64,000 bases of DNA from Leptothrix cholodnii SP-6 (GCF_000019785.1 NC_010524.1:1984001-2048000), one strand, 5' to 3'; positions 37,512 to 49,204 are shown, numbered from the stretch's first letter. Notes: generated by a model from the sequence alone, not told the origin. Numbers and translations are program-made.

Positions 37512-38396
37512 ATGGCTGTACCTGCCCGACAACTGCGCCTCGCCGGCCGCCACGCGCTGGTCGACGGCATCCGGTTCGAGATGCCGATCAACTCCGAACG
37601 ATCGCCCGCGCTGATGGCGGTGTTCTCGATCGACGCCGACGCCGCGCGGCGCCTGATCCCCGGCAACGAGGTCCATCCCCTGCGGCTGTGGAAGCGCGGC
37701 CTGCTGGTGGTGACGGTGATCGACTACCGCGTCACCGACATCGGCCAGTACATCGAATATTCGATCGCGATCGCCTGCACGCACGGCCGGCGCCCGGCGC
37801 CGCCGCTGTTGCCGGGCCTGCTGATGAAGACCTTCGGCACCGGCCAGTACGTCTGGGACCTGCCGGTGTCGAGCGAGGTGTCGGTCAAGGGCGGCAAGGG
37901 CATCTGGGGCATGCCCAAGCACCAGGCCAGCCTCGACTTCGTGATCGGCCGGCAGTGGGTCAGCAGCCAGTACGACCTCGACGGCCGGATGATGATGCGC
38001 ATCGACGTCAGGAAGCCGTCGTCGGCCTGGCTGCCGGTGAACCTGGGCGCGGCCAACTACTGCGCCTTCCGCGGCATGCTGATGAAGTCGAACATCTACT
38101 TCAAGGGCAAGCTCGGTCTTTCGCTGTTTCGCCCCGGCTCGGCGCGGCTGCTGATCGGCGACCACCCGCGCATGGCGCCGCTGTGGACGCTCGACATCGA
38201 CCCGACGCCGATCGCCGCCGGCTTCTTCCCGTCGACCGCCGGGGTGCTCGACGACCATTTCGAGTGCTGGTTCCTGACCGACCCGCAACCGCCCGCGCAG
38301 GCCGTCCAGGGCCTCGAAACCACCCATCCGCTCGGCCAGTCGCAGCAGTGGCTGGCGCCGCCCGCACGGGCGGCGAACTGGGAGTTCGAATCATGA
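37512..38396 (+). CDS. Acetoacetate decarboxylase-like superfamily protein
   Basis: A 294-residue soluble protein with RBS GGAG 7 nt before ATG 37512. Features of the ADC superfamily are VDGIRFEMPINSERSPALMAVFSIDADAARRLIPG, the strand IDYRVTDIGQYIEYSIAIAC, and GKGIWGMPKHQASLDF, where GxxKhxA-type glycine/lysine placement recalls the Schiff-base lysine region. Whether it decarboxylates is uncertain, as many relatives are lactonases or isomerases. It is the first gene of a run of six rightward genes with small gaps or overlaps. Confidence 0.7.
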   Translation: MAVPARQLRLAGRHALVDGIRFEMPINSERSPALMAVFSIDADAARRLIPGNEVHPLRLWKRGLLVVTVIDYRVTDIGQYIEYSIAIACTHGRRPAPPLLPGLLMKTFGTGQYVWDLPVSSEVSVKGGKGIWGMPKHQASLDFVIGRQWVSSQYDLDGRMMMRIDVRKPSSAWLPVNLGAANYCAFRGMLMKSNIYFKGKLGLSLFRPGSARLLIGDHPRMAPLWTLDIDPTPIAAGFFPSTAGVLDDHFECWFLTDPQPPAQAVQGLETTHPLGQSQQWLAPPARAANWEFES

Positions 38397-38890
38397 AAGG
38401 CCGGCTGCTGATCGCCAACCACGGGTTCCTGCTGCTGTGCGCGTCGATGTACCTCGGCACCGGCGGCTCGCTGGTGCTGTTCTCGTTTCCGGTCGCGTCC
38501 CAGCTGACGCCCGACAACTACTATCTGCAGTTCGTGCCGCAGGTCCAGGCGGCCACCGAGTTCTTCACCACCATGACGCGGCTGATGCTCGCCGGCGGCG
38601 TGGTCATGCTGGTGGCCGAATGGCGACAGCCGACGCGCTGGGTGCCGATCGTGGTGCTGCTGGCCGTGCTGGCGGCGACCGCGATCACGATGAAATGGAT
38701 CTTTCCGCTCAATGCGGCGATGGCCGGCCCCATCACCGATGCCGCCGAGCTGCGCCGCGTGCTCGACGAGTGGATGCAGCTCAACCGCATCCGGGTCGGG
38801 CTGTGGTGCGTGCAGTGGGCGGCGCTGGCCTGGTATTTCGCACGCTGGGCGCATCGCGGCCGCTATCGCGCAACCGGACCGGGGTACTGA
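38393..38890 (+). CDS. Small four-helix membrane protein, DUF1772-like
   Basis: A 165-residue protein with four hydrophobic helices. The motif LDEWMQLNRIRVGLW before the last helix resembles the W-x3-N-x2-R signature of the DUF1772 (anthrone-oxygenase-like) family, and the first helix region TGGSLVLFSFPVASQL is similar in style. Function unknown. ATG 38393 overlaps the stop of the upstream gene (ATGA), so it is coupled to it. Confidence 0.6.
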   Translation: MKGRLLIANHGFLLLCASMYLGTGGSLVLFSFPVASQLTPDNYYLQFVPQVQAATEFFTTMTRLMLAGGVVMLVAEWRQPTRWVPIVVLLAVLAATAITMKWIFPLNAAMAGPITDAAELRRVLDEWMQLNRIRVGLWCVQWAALAWYFARWAHRGRYRATGPGY

Positions 38891-38891
38891 C

Positions 38892-39272
38892 ATGAATCCG
38901 CTGCCACTGGAGCGCCGCGCCGCCGCGGCCATCGCCGCCATCACGATCCTGACCGGCGCGGCGCAGATGCTGGCCGGCGGGCCGCTGCTGGCCCTGATCG
39001 CGACCGCGCCGCCCGACCGGACCGGCGCACACCTGTTCGCCACCGTCGGCATGTTCATGGTGCTGTTCGGCGCCAGCCTGCTGCACGCGCAGAGCCGACG
39101 CGAGGCGCTGGCGGTGGTGCTGCTGTGGGCGGCGCTGCAGAAGCTGCTGGCGGCGGTGATGGTCGGCTGGGGCGTCGGCCGGGGCGTTTTCGTGGAGCCC
39201 GCGCTGCTGGTGGCGGGTTTCGACCTGGCCAGCGGCCTGCTGTTCCTGGACCTGCGCCGCCGCGGCGGCTGA
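38892..39272 (+). CDS. Small four-helix membrane protein, unknown
   Basis: A 126-residue protein with four hydrophobic helices separated by short loops, starting MNPLPLERRAAAAIAAITIL. A GAHLFATVGMFMVLFGASLLHAQ segment is the most conserved-looking part; it recalls small patatin- or oxidase-linked membrane proteins but I cannot assign a family. It begins 1 bp after the upstream stop and ends 4 bp before the patatin gene, so it belongs to the operon. Confidence 0.6.
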   Translation: MNPLPLERRAAAAIAAITILTGAAQMLAGGPLLALIATAPPDRTGAHLFATVGMFMVLFGASLLHAQSRREALAVVLLWAALQKLLAAVMVGWGVGRGVFVEPALLVAGFDLASGLLFLDLRRRGG

Positions 39273-39276
39273 TCCC

Positions 39277-40776
39277 GTGAGCGCGTCGCACACCCCACCG
39301 ATCGCCGCCCGCGATGCCGGCGTGCGGCGCGCCCTGGTGCTCGCCGGTGGCGGCATGCGGGTGGCCTACCAGGCCGGCGCGGTCAAGGCGCTGTTCGACG
39401 AGGGCCTGCGCTTCAGCCATGCCGACGGCACCTCCGGCGGCACCATCAACCTCGCCGCCCTGCTGTCAGGCCTGACACCCGACGAGCTGTGCGCGCGCTG
39501 GCGCAGCCTGCCGGTCACCGGTTTTGCCGCGCTGCGGCCGCTGCCCGAGTACCTGCGCGGCACCCGCATGAGTGCCGTCGGCAGCGCTGACGGGCTGATC
39601 GAGAAGGTCTACCCGGCGCTCGGCATCTCGATCGAGCGCATCCGCGCCGCCACCGGCATCGACGCCGCGTTCAACGTCTGCCGCTTCGACGACAAGACCG
39701 TCGTGCCGCTGCCGCAGGCGCAGCTCGACATCGCTCGCCTGGTGGCCGGCGTGTCGCTGCCGATCTTCATGCCGGCGGTGCAGGCCGACGGGCAGACCTG
39801 GACCGACGCGGTCTGGATCAAGGACGCCAACCTGCTCGCCTGCGTCGAGCGGGGCGCGCGCGAGCTCTGGCTGGTCTGGTGCATCGGCAACACGCCGGTC
39901 TACCGCGACGGTGCCTTCAACCAGTACGTGCACATGATCGAGATGAGCGCGCTGGGCGCGCTGCACGGCGAGCTGGCGAGCATCGCCGACATCAACCGGC
40001 GCATCGCCGCGGGCGAGACGGTGTTCGGTCACCGCGAGCCGATCGCCGTGCACATCATCAGGCCCGAGGTTGCGCTGCCGCTGGACCCGGACTTCTTCCT
40101 GGGCCGCATCGACGCCGCGACGCTGATCGACATGGGCTACCGCGACGCCCGCCGCACGCTGCGCGCGGGTGCGCCGGCCGCGTTGGAGCCTGGCGCGACG
40201 GCAATGCGTGAGCCCGGTGTCGGCGTGGGCTGGCGCCTGGCGATGGCAGGCGGTTTCCAGCTCGGCACGACCGCCCCGCTGACGCTGCACGCCACCGTCC
40301 ACATCGAGGACCTCGCGGCCTTCATCACCGACCCGCGGCACCCGGCGGGGCTGACCGGCCGGATCGATTTCGCGCCGCTCGGCCTGGTCGCGCTGCCGGC
40401 CGAGTCGGGCCGTTTCGGCCTGGTCGGCCCGGGCGGCGGAGCGGACCCGGCACACATCGCCTACGAACTGGGGTTCGTGCACGCCGGCCAGAGTTATTGC
40501 CTGATCGGCAAGAAGCGCTTTCGAACCGGTGGGCCCTGGCGCCTGCGCGCCGACCTCACCACGCTGCACACGACGCTGCACAAGGGGGTCGACGCCAGCG
40601 GCGCGGTTGTCGGCACCGGCGTCCTGCACCTGGGCGTGGCCGATCTGCTGCGGCTGCTGCGCAGCCTGCACGCCAGCAACGCACCTTCCGCGCGCACGGG
40701 ATTCGCTGCGGTCTGGCGTTTCGTCAAGTTCTTCACGTGCTGGGTGAGCCGGCGAGGGCGACCACGAGGCGCCTGA
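39277..40776 (+). CDS. Patatin-like phospholipase with an additional C-terminal domain
   Basis: A 499-residue protein, GTG start 39277. The N-terminal patatin domain has the oxyanion loop GGGMRVAYQ (residue 24 on), nucleophile Ser53 in GTSGGT, and Asp177 in WTDAVW as the likely dyad partner (family form DGG/DGA, here DA). From about residue 315 to the end is a beta-rich domain containing LTLHATVHIEDLAAFITDP and HPAGLTGRIDFAPLG, which I recall from GMC/cholesterol-oxidase-like and related proteins rather than patatins. It probably hydrolyses lipid esters at a membrane. It is the fourth gene of the operon. Confidence 0.8.
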   Translation: MSASHTPPIAARDAGVRRALVLAGGGMRVAYQAGAVKALFDEGLRFSHADGTSGGTINLAALLSGLTPDELCARWRSLPVTGFAALRPLPEYLRGTRMSAVGSADGLIEKVYPALGISIERIRAATGIDAAFNVCRFDDKTVVPLPQAQLDIARLVAGVSLPIFMPAVQADGQTWTDAVWIKDANLLACVERGARELWLVWCIGNTPVYRDGAFNQYVHMIEMSALGALHGELASIADINRRIAAGETVFGHREPIAVHIIRPEVALPLDPDFFLGRIDAATLIDMGYRDARRTLRAGAPAALEPGATAMREPGVGVGWRLAMAGGFQLGTTAPLTLHATVHIEDLAAFITDPRHPAGLTGRIDFAPLGLVALPAESGRFGLVGPGGGADPAHIAYELGFVHAGQSYCLIGKKRFRTGGPWRLRADLTTLHTTLHKGVDASGAVVGTGVLHLGVADLLRLLRSLHASNAPSARTGFAAVWRFVKFFTCWVSRRGRPRGA

Positions 40777-40826
40777 GGGTCGCCGGCTGCGCGACACTGG
40801 CGGGCTCGATGCTCACGCCAGCGCGC

Positions 40827-41792
40827 ATGAAACCGCTCCCGCCCGCTCCCCTGACCCCCGCGATGCACGCGCTGCTGCAGCGCATCCACCGCGCCGACCG
40901 TCCCGCGCTGCACCACCTCAGCCCGGCCGATGCCCAGCAGCTGTACCACGCCGGCGCCGAGGTGCTGGAGCTGCCCCGCGCGCCGCTGGCACGGGTCGAG
41001 AACCTGCAGATCACCGTGGCGCCCGGCGTGGCGCTGCCGGCGCGGCTCTACGCCGGCAGCACGGCGGCCGGCCTGCCGGTGCTGCTGTACCTGCACGGCG
41101 GCGGTTTCACGATCGGCGGGCTCGAGACGCACGACAGCCTGTGTCGCCAGCTGGCCCTGCGCAGCGGCGTGGCGGTGCTGGCGCTCGATTACCGCCTGGC
41201 GCCCGAGCACCGCTTTCCGATCGCGGTCGACGACGCCTGGGGTGCGCTCGGCTGGCTGGCCCAGCACGCCGCAGATCTGGGGCTCGACCCGCACCGCCTG
41301 GCGGTCGGCGGCGACAGCGCCGGCGGCACGCTTTCGGCGGTGGTCGCCCTGCTGGCGCGCGACCACGGCCTGCCGCTGGCCTTGCAGGTGCTGATCACGC
41401 CGGGCACCACGGCGCATGCCGACACCGGCTCGCACCACACCTACGCGCAGGGCTACCTGCTCGAGCGCGCCGCGATCGAGTGGTTCTTCGACCACTACAT
41501 CGACCGCGGCCAGCGCGAGGACTGGCGGTTCGCGCCGCTGCTCGCGCCCGACCACGACGCCGTCGCGCCGGCCTGGATCGGCCTGGCCGAATGCGATCCG
41601 CTGGTCGACGAGGGCCTGGCCTACGCCGACCGCCTGCGCATGGCCGGCGTGCCAGTGCAGCTCGAGCTGTGGCGCGGCGTGACGCACGACTTCATCAAGC
41701 TGGGCCGGGCCATCCCCGAAGCCCTGCAAGCCCAACAATCGATCGCCGACGCCTTGCGCGCGGCCTTCCAGATGCCCGGAGAACGCGCATGA
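40827..41792 (+). CDS. Alpha/beta hydrolase, hormone-sensitive lipase (HSL) type esterase
   Basis: A 321-residue hydrolase. The HSL oxyanion motif is YLHGGGFTIGG, the nucleophile elbow GGDSAGGTL, the acid CDPLVDEG and the base GVTHDFIK, a complete triad. No signal peptide is seen, so a cytoplasmic esterase for short acyl esters is likely. ATG 40827 is chosen; ATG 40809 is in frame and possible. It begins 50 bp after the patatin gene and overlaps the next gene by 4 nt. Confidence 0.88.
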   Translation: MKPLPPAPLTPAMHALLQRIHRADRPALHHLSPADAQQLYHAGAEVLELPRAPLARVENLQITVAPGVALPARLYAGSTAAGLPVLLYLHGGGFTIGGLETHDSLCRQLALRSGVAVLALDYRLAPEHRFPIAVDDAWGALGWLAQHAADLGLDPHRLAVGGDSAGGTLSAVVALLARDHGLPLALQVLITPGTTAHADTGSHHTYAQGYLLERAAIEWFFDHYIDRGQREDWRFAPLLAPDHDAVAPAWIGLAECDPLVDEGLAYADRLRMAGVPVQLELWRGVTHDFIKLGRAIPEALQAQQSIADALRAAFQMPGERA

Positions 41793-42649
41793 GCCGCCGC
41801 AACAGCTTCCGTTTCCTGCACCGCCTGCGGGTGCGCTGGGCCGAGGTCGACCTGCAGCAGGTGGTCTTCAACGGCCACTACCTGATGTATTTCGACACCG
41901 CGGTGGCCGACTACTGGCGCGCGCTGGCGCTGCCGTATCACGAGACGATGGCGCAGCTCGACGGCGACCTGTACGTGCGCAAGGCCACGGTCGAATACGA
42001 AGCCAGCGCCCGGTTCGACGACCAGCTCGAGATCGGCGTGCGCTGCGAGCGCGTCGGCAACAGCTCGATCACCTTCAGCTGCGCGGTGTTCCGCGCCGAG
42101 GAACTGCTCGTCGGCGGCGAACTGGTCTACGTGTTCGTCGACCCGGTCAGCCGCACCAGCCGGCCGGTGCCGCAGGCGCTGCGCGAGACCCTGCTCGCCT
42201 ACGAGGGCGGCGCGCCGATGCTCGACGTGCGGGTGGGCAGCTGGGCTGAACTGGGCGGGCGCGCCCAGACGATCCGCACCGAGGTGTTCGTGCACGAGCA
42301 GCGCATCCCCGCCGAGCTGGAGTGGGATGCCGCCGACGCGACCTGCGTGCATGCGCTGGCCGTCAACCGCCTGGGCATGCCGCTGGCGACCGGCCGGCTG
42401 CTCGAGCCGTCGCCGGGCGTGGGGCGCATCGGCCGCATGGCGGTGCGGGCGTCGATGCGCGGCGGCCATGTCGGCCGCGCCGTGCTCGACGCGCTGCTGG
42501 CGGCGGCGCGCGAACGCGGTTTCCACGAGGTGGTGCTGCACGCCCAGCAGTCGGCGGTCGGCTTCTACCTGCGGGTCGGATTCGTGCCGCGTGGCGAGGC
42601 CTTCGAGGAGGCCGGCATCCTGCACCAGGAGATGGTGCGCGCGCCCTGA
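41789..42649 (+). CDS. Fusion of a YbgC/FadM-type thioesterase and an ElaA/YjcF-type GNAT acetyltransferase
   Basis: A 286-residue two-domain protein. Residues 1-135 are a 4-hydroxybenzoyl-CoA-type hotdog: VRWAEVDLQQVVFNGHYLMYFDTAVADYW carries the active-site Asp and the xGHY motif. Residues 145-286 are a GNAT: EVFVHEQRIPAELEWD, IGRMAVRASMRGGHVGRAVLDALL (acetyl-CoA loop) and LHAQQSAVGFYLRVGF. It could release an acyl group from CoA and acylate, or use the freed CoA pool, but that is inference. ATG 41789 overlaps the esterase stop. It ends the operon and converges with the NRDE gene. Confidence 0.88.
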   Translation: MSRRNSFRFLHRLRVRWAEVDLQQVVFNGHYLMYFDTAVADYWRALALPYHETMAQLDGDLYVRKATVEYEASARFDDQLEIGVRCERVGNSSITFSCAVFRAEELLVGGELVYVFVDPVSRTSRPVPQALRETLLAYEGGAPMLDVRVGSWAELGGRAQTIRTEVFVHEQRIPAELEWDAADATCVHALAVNRLGMPLATGRLLEPSPGVGRIGRMAVRASMRGGHVGRAVLDALLAAARERGFHEVVLHAQQSAVGFYLRVGFVPRGEAFEEAGILHQEMVRAP

Positions 42650-42660
42650 ACCGGGCGTGT

Positions 42661-43620
42661 TCAGCCGCGGACGGCGGTGGCGTCGAAGTCCGACAGCATC
42701 ACCGGGAAACGCGCGGCCGCCGACCGGTGCGGCTGCGGGTGGTGGTGGACCAGCATCGGCCGCTGCGCACCCAGCGGCAGCAGCAGGGCGTCGCCGGCCG
42801 GGCGCGGCGGCCAGTCGTGCAGGGTCGCGCGGCGCAGCTGGCTCGGGCGGCCGGCGATCGCGTGGCTGCGTTCGTAGACCGTCGTGACGAGGCCGTCGCC
42901 GCGCTGCTCGGTGATCAGCACCGTCGAGCAGCGTGTGCCGTAGCGGCCATCGGGCGTGCGGATGAAGCAGGCCGACAGCTGGCGTTCGAGCTCGAGCGCG
43001 ATGCCGGTGGCGGGCAGCTGGTCGTCGCTCGCCACGCGGGAGTCGCCCAGCGCGGCCAGCAGGTTCGACGCCAGTTCGTCGGGCGTGCTGGCGGGGCAGT
43101 CCTGCGCGCGCTGCAGGGCCAGGCCGAGCTGCTGCTTGAGCGCCACGACCTTGGGCCACGGTTCGTCGAGGCTGCCGTTGGACAGCCCGAACAGGCCGTG
43201 ATCGAGCCGCAGCGGGCTGGCGTGGGCCGAGCTCATCCAGTAAAGGTCGCCGCGGCTGAAATCGGCGGCGATCAGGTTGAAGCCGTTGTGGCCGCTCAGG
43301 GCCGTCTGCATCCAGAACCGGTCGGTGCGCTGGCAGGTGGTGAGCCAGCGCGTGACGATGTTGCCGCGCGAGGGCGCATCGGCCTGCTGGCGGCTCGGTG
43401 CGCGGATGTTGGTGAGCAGGGCCAGCCGGCCTGCGGCGCTCAGGCCCATCCAGGTGCCGCCGGCCTGAAGGTCGCGGCCGGCCAGGATCTCGGTGCCTTC
43501 GCTGGTGGGCGGCCACCAGGCCAGGCCTTCGGTCGGGCGGGCGTGGAACTCGTCGCGATTGGCCGCCAGCACCAGCGGAAACCGCGCGCTCAGGCCCAGG
43601 GCAAAGGCGGCCAGGCACAT
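42661..43620 (-). CDS. NRDE (TANGO2-like) family protein
   Basis: A 319-residue protein with Cys2 directly after the initiator (MCLAAFALG) and the diagnostic motif AANRDEFHARPTEGLAWW near residue 20, followed by AGRDLQAGGTWMGLSAAGRLALLTN. The Cys2 start is typical of Ntn-like NRDE proteins. Eukaryotic TANGO2 has been tied to haem or lipid handling; the bacterial role is unclear. ATG 43620 was chosen because it exposes Cys2; a longer frame to 43704 exists. It follows DUF4936 after 4 bp. Confidence 0.88.
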   Translation of the reverse strand: MCLAAFALGLSARFPLVLAANRDEFHARPTEGLAWWPPTSEGTEILAGRDLQAGGTWMGLSAAGRLALLTNIRAPSRQQADAPSRGNIVTRWLTTCQRTDRFWMQTALSGHNGFNLIAADFSRGDLYWMSSAHASPLRLDHGLFGLSNGSLDEPWPKVVALKQQLGLALQRAQDCPASTPDELASNLLAALGDSRVASDDQLPATGIALELERQLSACFIRTPDGRYGTRCSTVLITEQRGDGLVTTVYERSHAIAGRPSQLRRATLHDWPPRPAGDALLLPLGAQRPMLVHHHPQPHRSAAARFPVMLSDFDATAVRG

Positions 43621-43624
43621 GGCG

Positions 43625-43975
43625 TCAGTGCTCCGGCGCCGCCGTGCCGCCCGCCAGGGCGCGGTCGACGGGCTCGAAACATTCTTCGTGACGGGTGCCC
43701 ACACGCACGCTCGGAACGTCGAGCGCCGCCTGGCGGATCAGCGCGAGCCGATCGCCGCCCAGGCCGTCGGCGTGGCGGTAGGTTTCCATCCAGGTGGACA
43801 GCCCACCCGGCTCGGCACCGGTCGACGAGCCGTCCGCGCCACGGCGCAGCAGGCGCGCCTGCAGGCCGGGCAGCTCGACGCCGAGCCGCTGCTGCAGCGC
43901 CTGCACCTGCGCGCAGGCCAGCGCCTCGTCGGCCGCAGCGACGCGGTAATACACGTAGAGCTCGACGCCGCTCAA
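43625..43975 (-). CDS. DUF4936-family protein
   Basis: A 116-residue protein of the DUF4936 family, recognised by ELYVYYRVAAADEALA at the start, LPGLQARLLRRGADG in the middle and the following TWMETYRH. Function unknown; it often sits beside ygfZ in Burkholderiales. The start is TTG 43975, overlapping the ygfZ stop (TTGA), as no ATG or GTG fits the family N-terminus. The last 30 residues (VGTRHEECFEPVD) are conserved in style. Confidence 0.75.
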   Translation of the reverse strand: MSGVELYVYYRVAAADEALACAQVQALQQRLGVELPGLQARLLRRGADGSSTGAEPGGLSTWMETYRHADGLGGDRLALIRQAALDVPSVRVGTRHEECFEPVDRALAGGTAAPEH

Positions 43976-44931
43976 GCCGCCTCGCCGCTGCTGGCTTCGT
44001 GGGGCAGCGCGTAGGGCAGGGGCTGCACGCGCAACTGCGGGCCCTGGCCCGAGCCGAGGTGCAGGCTGCCGCTGCCGATCACGCCGATCTTCAGTTCGGC
44101 CAGCGCCAGATGGCTGCCGTCGGGCGCGGTGGCGCTCCAGGCCACCTGACCGGCAGGCTGGCCGGTGTCGCCGCTCCAGAACACTTCCTGCGCCGGTTGC
44201 GCGGGCACGTCGCTGGCCAGCAGGAAGGCCCGGCGCTTGAGCTTGCCCAGGTACTGGCTGCGCGCCACCACCTCCTGGCCGGGGTAGCAGCCCTTCTTGA
44301 AATCGACCCCGCCGACCAGCTCGTAGTTGAGCATCTGCGGCACGAACTGGCCGCTGGTGGCGGCCACCACCGGGGCGATGCCGGCGGACACGTCGAGCCA
44401 TTGCCAGTCGGATTCGGCCACCACCGGCAGGGCCTGCAGCACGGCCTCGGCCGCCGCTGCGGGGCCGATCCACAGCCAGCGTGGCACGCCGGCGACGTCG
44501 GGCAGGCGCACGTGCATGGCGCCGTCGCGCTCGGACTTGTCCCAGGCGCCGGCCGGGGCGTCGGCGCCGAGCCAGTCGGCGCCGGCCTGACCGGCCAGGC
44601 CCAGCACGGCGAGCTCGCCGCTGGCGTCGCTCAACCGGGCCTTGGCGCGCAGCACGAACATCGACAGCCGCTTGAGCGTGACCGGCAGCAGGTCGGCGCT
44701 GCACAGCAGCCAGACCTCTTCGGCCGAGCGCTTGGCGTAGAGCAGGCTGGCGAGCATGCGGCCCTGGGCGTTGCAATAGGCCGCCAGGCGGGCGTGGCCG
44801 GTGTCGAGCCGCGTCACGTCGTTGCTCAGCTGGCTGTGCAGGAAGCTGACGGCGTCGGCGCCGCTGGCGCGCATCACGCCCCAGAAGGGCAGACGGCAGG
44901 CGCCGCTGGGGAGCAGGTGGGTGGAGTTCAT
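43972..44931 (-). CDS. ygfZ: tRNA-modifying / Fe-S-assembly folate-binding protein YgfZ
   Basis: A 319-residue GcvT-like protein. The diagnostic motif KGCYPGQEVVARSQY is near residue 213, with the family cysteine, and FLHSQLSNDVTRL is near the N-terminus. YgfZ uses folate to support repair or assembly of certain Fe-S enzymes such as MiaB. ATG 44931 gives a family-typical start. It is divergent from mltG with 111 bp between the starts. Confidence 0.92.
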   Translation of the reverse strand: MNSTHLLPSGACRLPFWGVMRASGADAVSFLHSQLSNDVTRLDTGHARLAAYCNAQGRMLASLLYAKRSAEEVWLLCSADLLPVTLKRLSMFVLRAKARLSDASGELAVLGLAGQAGADWLGADAPAGAWDKSERDGAMHVRLPDVAGVPRWLWIGPAAAAEAVLQALPVVAESDWQWLDVSAGIAPVVAATSGQFVPQMLNYELVGGVDFKKGCYPGQEVVARSQYLGKLKRRAFLLASDVPAQPAQEVFWSGDTGQPAGQVAWSATAPDGSHLALAELKIGVIGSGSLHLGSGQGPQLRVQPLPYALPHEASSGEAA

Positions 44932-45042
44932 GGCGTCATTATCATCACGGACCCTGTTTGAAAGACGGCATCGTCCGAGTACCACCTGCAGCACGGTCGG
45001 CCATGTGTCGCCCGCCACCGCGGTGCAGCCGTCGCCAGCGAA

Positions 45043-47891
<2,849 letters not shown>

Positions 47892-47895
<4 letters not shown>

Positions 47896-48272
47896 GCGAT
47901 TCCGCCTTGCGTCCCCTCACCAGCGCTGCGACCCCCCGGCCGAGCGTGATCCAGCTGGTCTTTCGCGAAAAAGGCGCGCTCTACGCGGCCTACATCCCGC
48001 TGTTTTCCGAAGGCGGGCTGTTCGTGCCGACCACCCGCGAATACCGGCTCGGCGAGGATGTCTACCTGCTGCTGACGCTGCCCGACGACCCGCAGCGCTA
48101 CCCGGTGGCCGGCAAGGTGGCGTGGCTGACGCCCGTCAACGCATCCGGTGGCCGCACGCAGGGCGTGGGGGTGCGTTTTCCGCTCGACGAGAAGACCCGC
48201 GCGCTGCGGGTGCGCATCGAAGAGACCCTGGGCACCGCGATCCAGTCGGCCAAGCCCACCCAGACCATCTGA
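47892..48272 (+). CDS. pilZ: PilZ-domain protein (type IV pilus PilZ type)
   Basis: A 126-residue single PilZ domain (VIQLVFREKGALYAAYIPLFSEGGLFVPT). It lacks the RxxxR and D/NxSxxG c-di-GMP motifs and matches the classical PilZ that supports type IV pilus assembly. Start ATG 47892 overlaps the holB stop (ATGA). Its place after holB and before tatD is conserved in Pseudomonas and betaproteobacteria. Confidence 0.88.
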
Positions 48273-48378
48273 CCGATCATCCGGCCGCTGCGCCTGATGC
48301 CCGATTCCCCCTCTGCGTGCCGCCGGGTTTGCGTTGCCGGGCGAGCCGCTGGCCGTTTTCCGTCTATCGCCTGCCGCC

Positions 48379-49155
48379 ATGTTCGTCGATTCGCATTGCC
48401 ACCTGAGTTTTCCCGAGCTGAGCGCCCGCCTGGGCGAGATCCGCGCGCAGATGCAGGCGGCCCAGGTCGACCGCGCGCTGTGCATCTGCACCACGCTCGA
48501 AGAGTTCGACGGCGTGCATGCGCTGGCGCTGGCGCACGACAACTTCTGGGCCACGGTCGGCGTGCACCCCGACAACGAGGGTGTGCGCGAGCCCGCGCTC
48601 GACGACCTGCTGACGCTGGGCGCCCAACCGCGCGTGCTGGCGATCGGCGAGACCGGGCTCGACTACTACCGCATCGGCGAGCGCAGCCACGCCGACATGG
48701 AGTGGCAGCGCGAGCGCCTGCGGGTGCATGTGCGCGCGGCGCGTCGACTGCACAAGCCGCTGGTGATCCACACCCGCAGCGCCTCGGCCGACACGCTGGC
48801 GATCCTGCGCGAGGAGGGCGCCGAGCAGTGCGGGGGTGTCTTCCACTGCTTCACCGAAACCCGCGAGGTGGCGGCGGCCGCGCTCGAGATGGGCTTTCAC
48901 GTGTCGTTCTCCGGCATCCTGACCTTCAAGAACGCCGGCGACCTGCGCGAGGTGGCCGCGATGGTGCCGCTCGATCGCTGCCTGATCGAGACCGACAGCC
49001 CCTACCTGGCGCCGGTGCCCTACCGCGGCAAGCTCAACACGCCGGCCCTGGTGCCTTACGTGGCCGCCGAACTGGCGCGGGTCAAGGGCGTGAGCGTCGA
49101 GGAGATCGCGCAGGCCACCAGCGCGAACTTCGATCGCCTGTTCAAGCCGGTCTGA
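48379..49155 (+). CDS. TatD-family deoxyribonuclease/hydrolase
   Basis: A 258-residue TIM-barrel metal-dependent hydrolase. Metal ligands are visible in FVDSHCHL, in the GETGLDYYR strand, in VIHTRSA, in FHCFTE and in ETDSPYLAPVPYRGK. TatD-type enzymes act as 3'-5' exonucleases or related phosphodiesterases. ATG 48379 was chosen over 48334 because the HCH metal site follows it at residue 5. It ends the mltG-to-tatD series, before a clear terminator. Confidence 0.92.
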   Translation: MFVDSHCHLSFPELSARLGEIRAQMQAAQVDRALCICTTLEEFDGVHALALAHDNFWATVGVHPDNEGVREPALDDLLTLGAQPRVLAIGETGLDYYRIGERSHADMEWQRERLRVHVRAARRLHKPLVIHTRSASADTLAILREEGAEQCGGVFHCFTETREVAAAALEMGFHVSFSGILTFKNAGDLREVAAMVPLDRCLIETDSPYLAPVPYRGKLNTPALVPYVAAELARVKGVSVEEIAQATSANFDRLFKPV

Positions 49156-49175
49156 ATCGGTGGCCCCCTGACCGC

Positions 49176-49204
49176 GTGTCAGATATCTTCTGACACCGTT
49201 TTTC
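49176..49204 (+). terminator. Rho-independent terminator after tatD
   Basis: GTGTCAGA (49176-49183), loop TATCT, TCTGACAC (49189-49196), then CGTTTTTC: an 8-bp perfect stem followed by a T tract, 21 bp after the TatD stop codon. It should end the mltG-tmk-holB-pilZ-tatD transcript. Confidence 0.88.
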
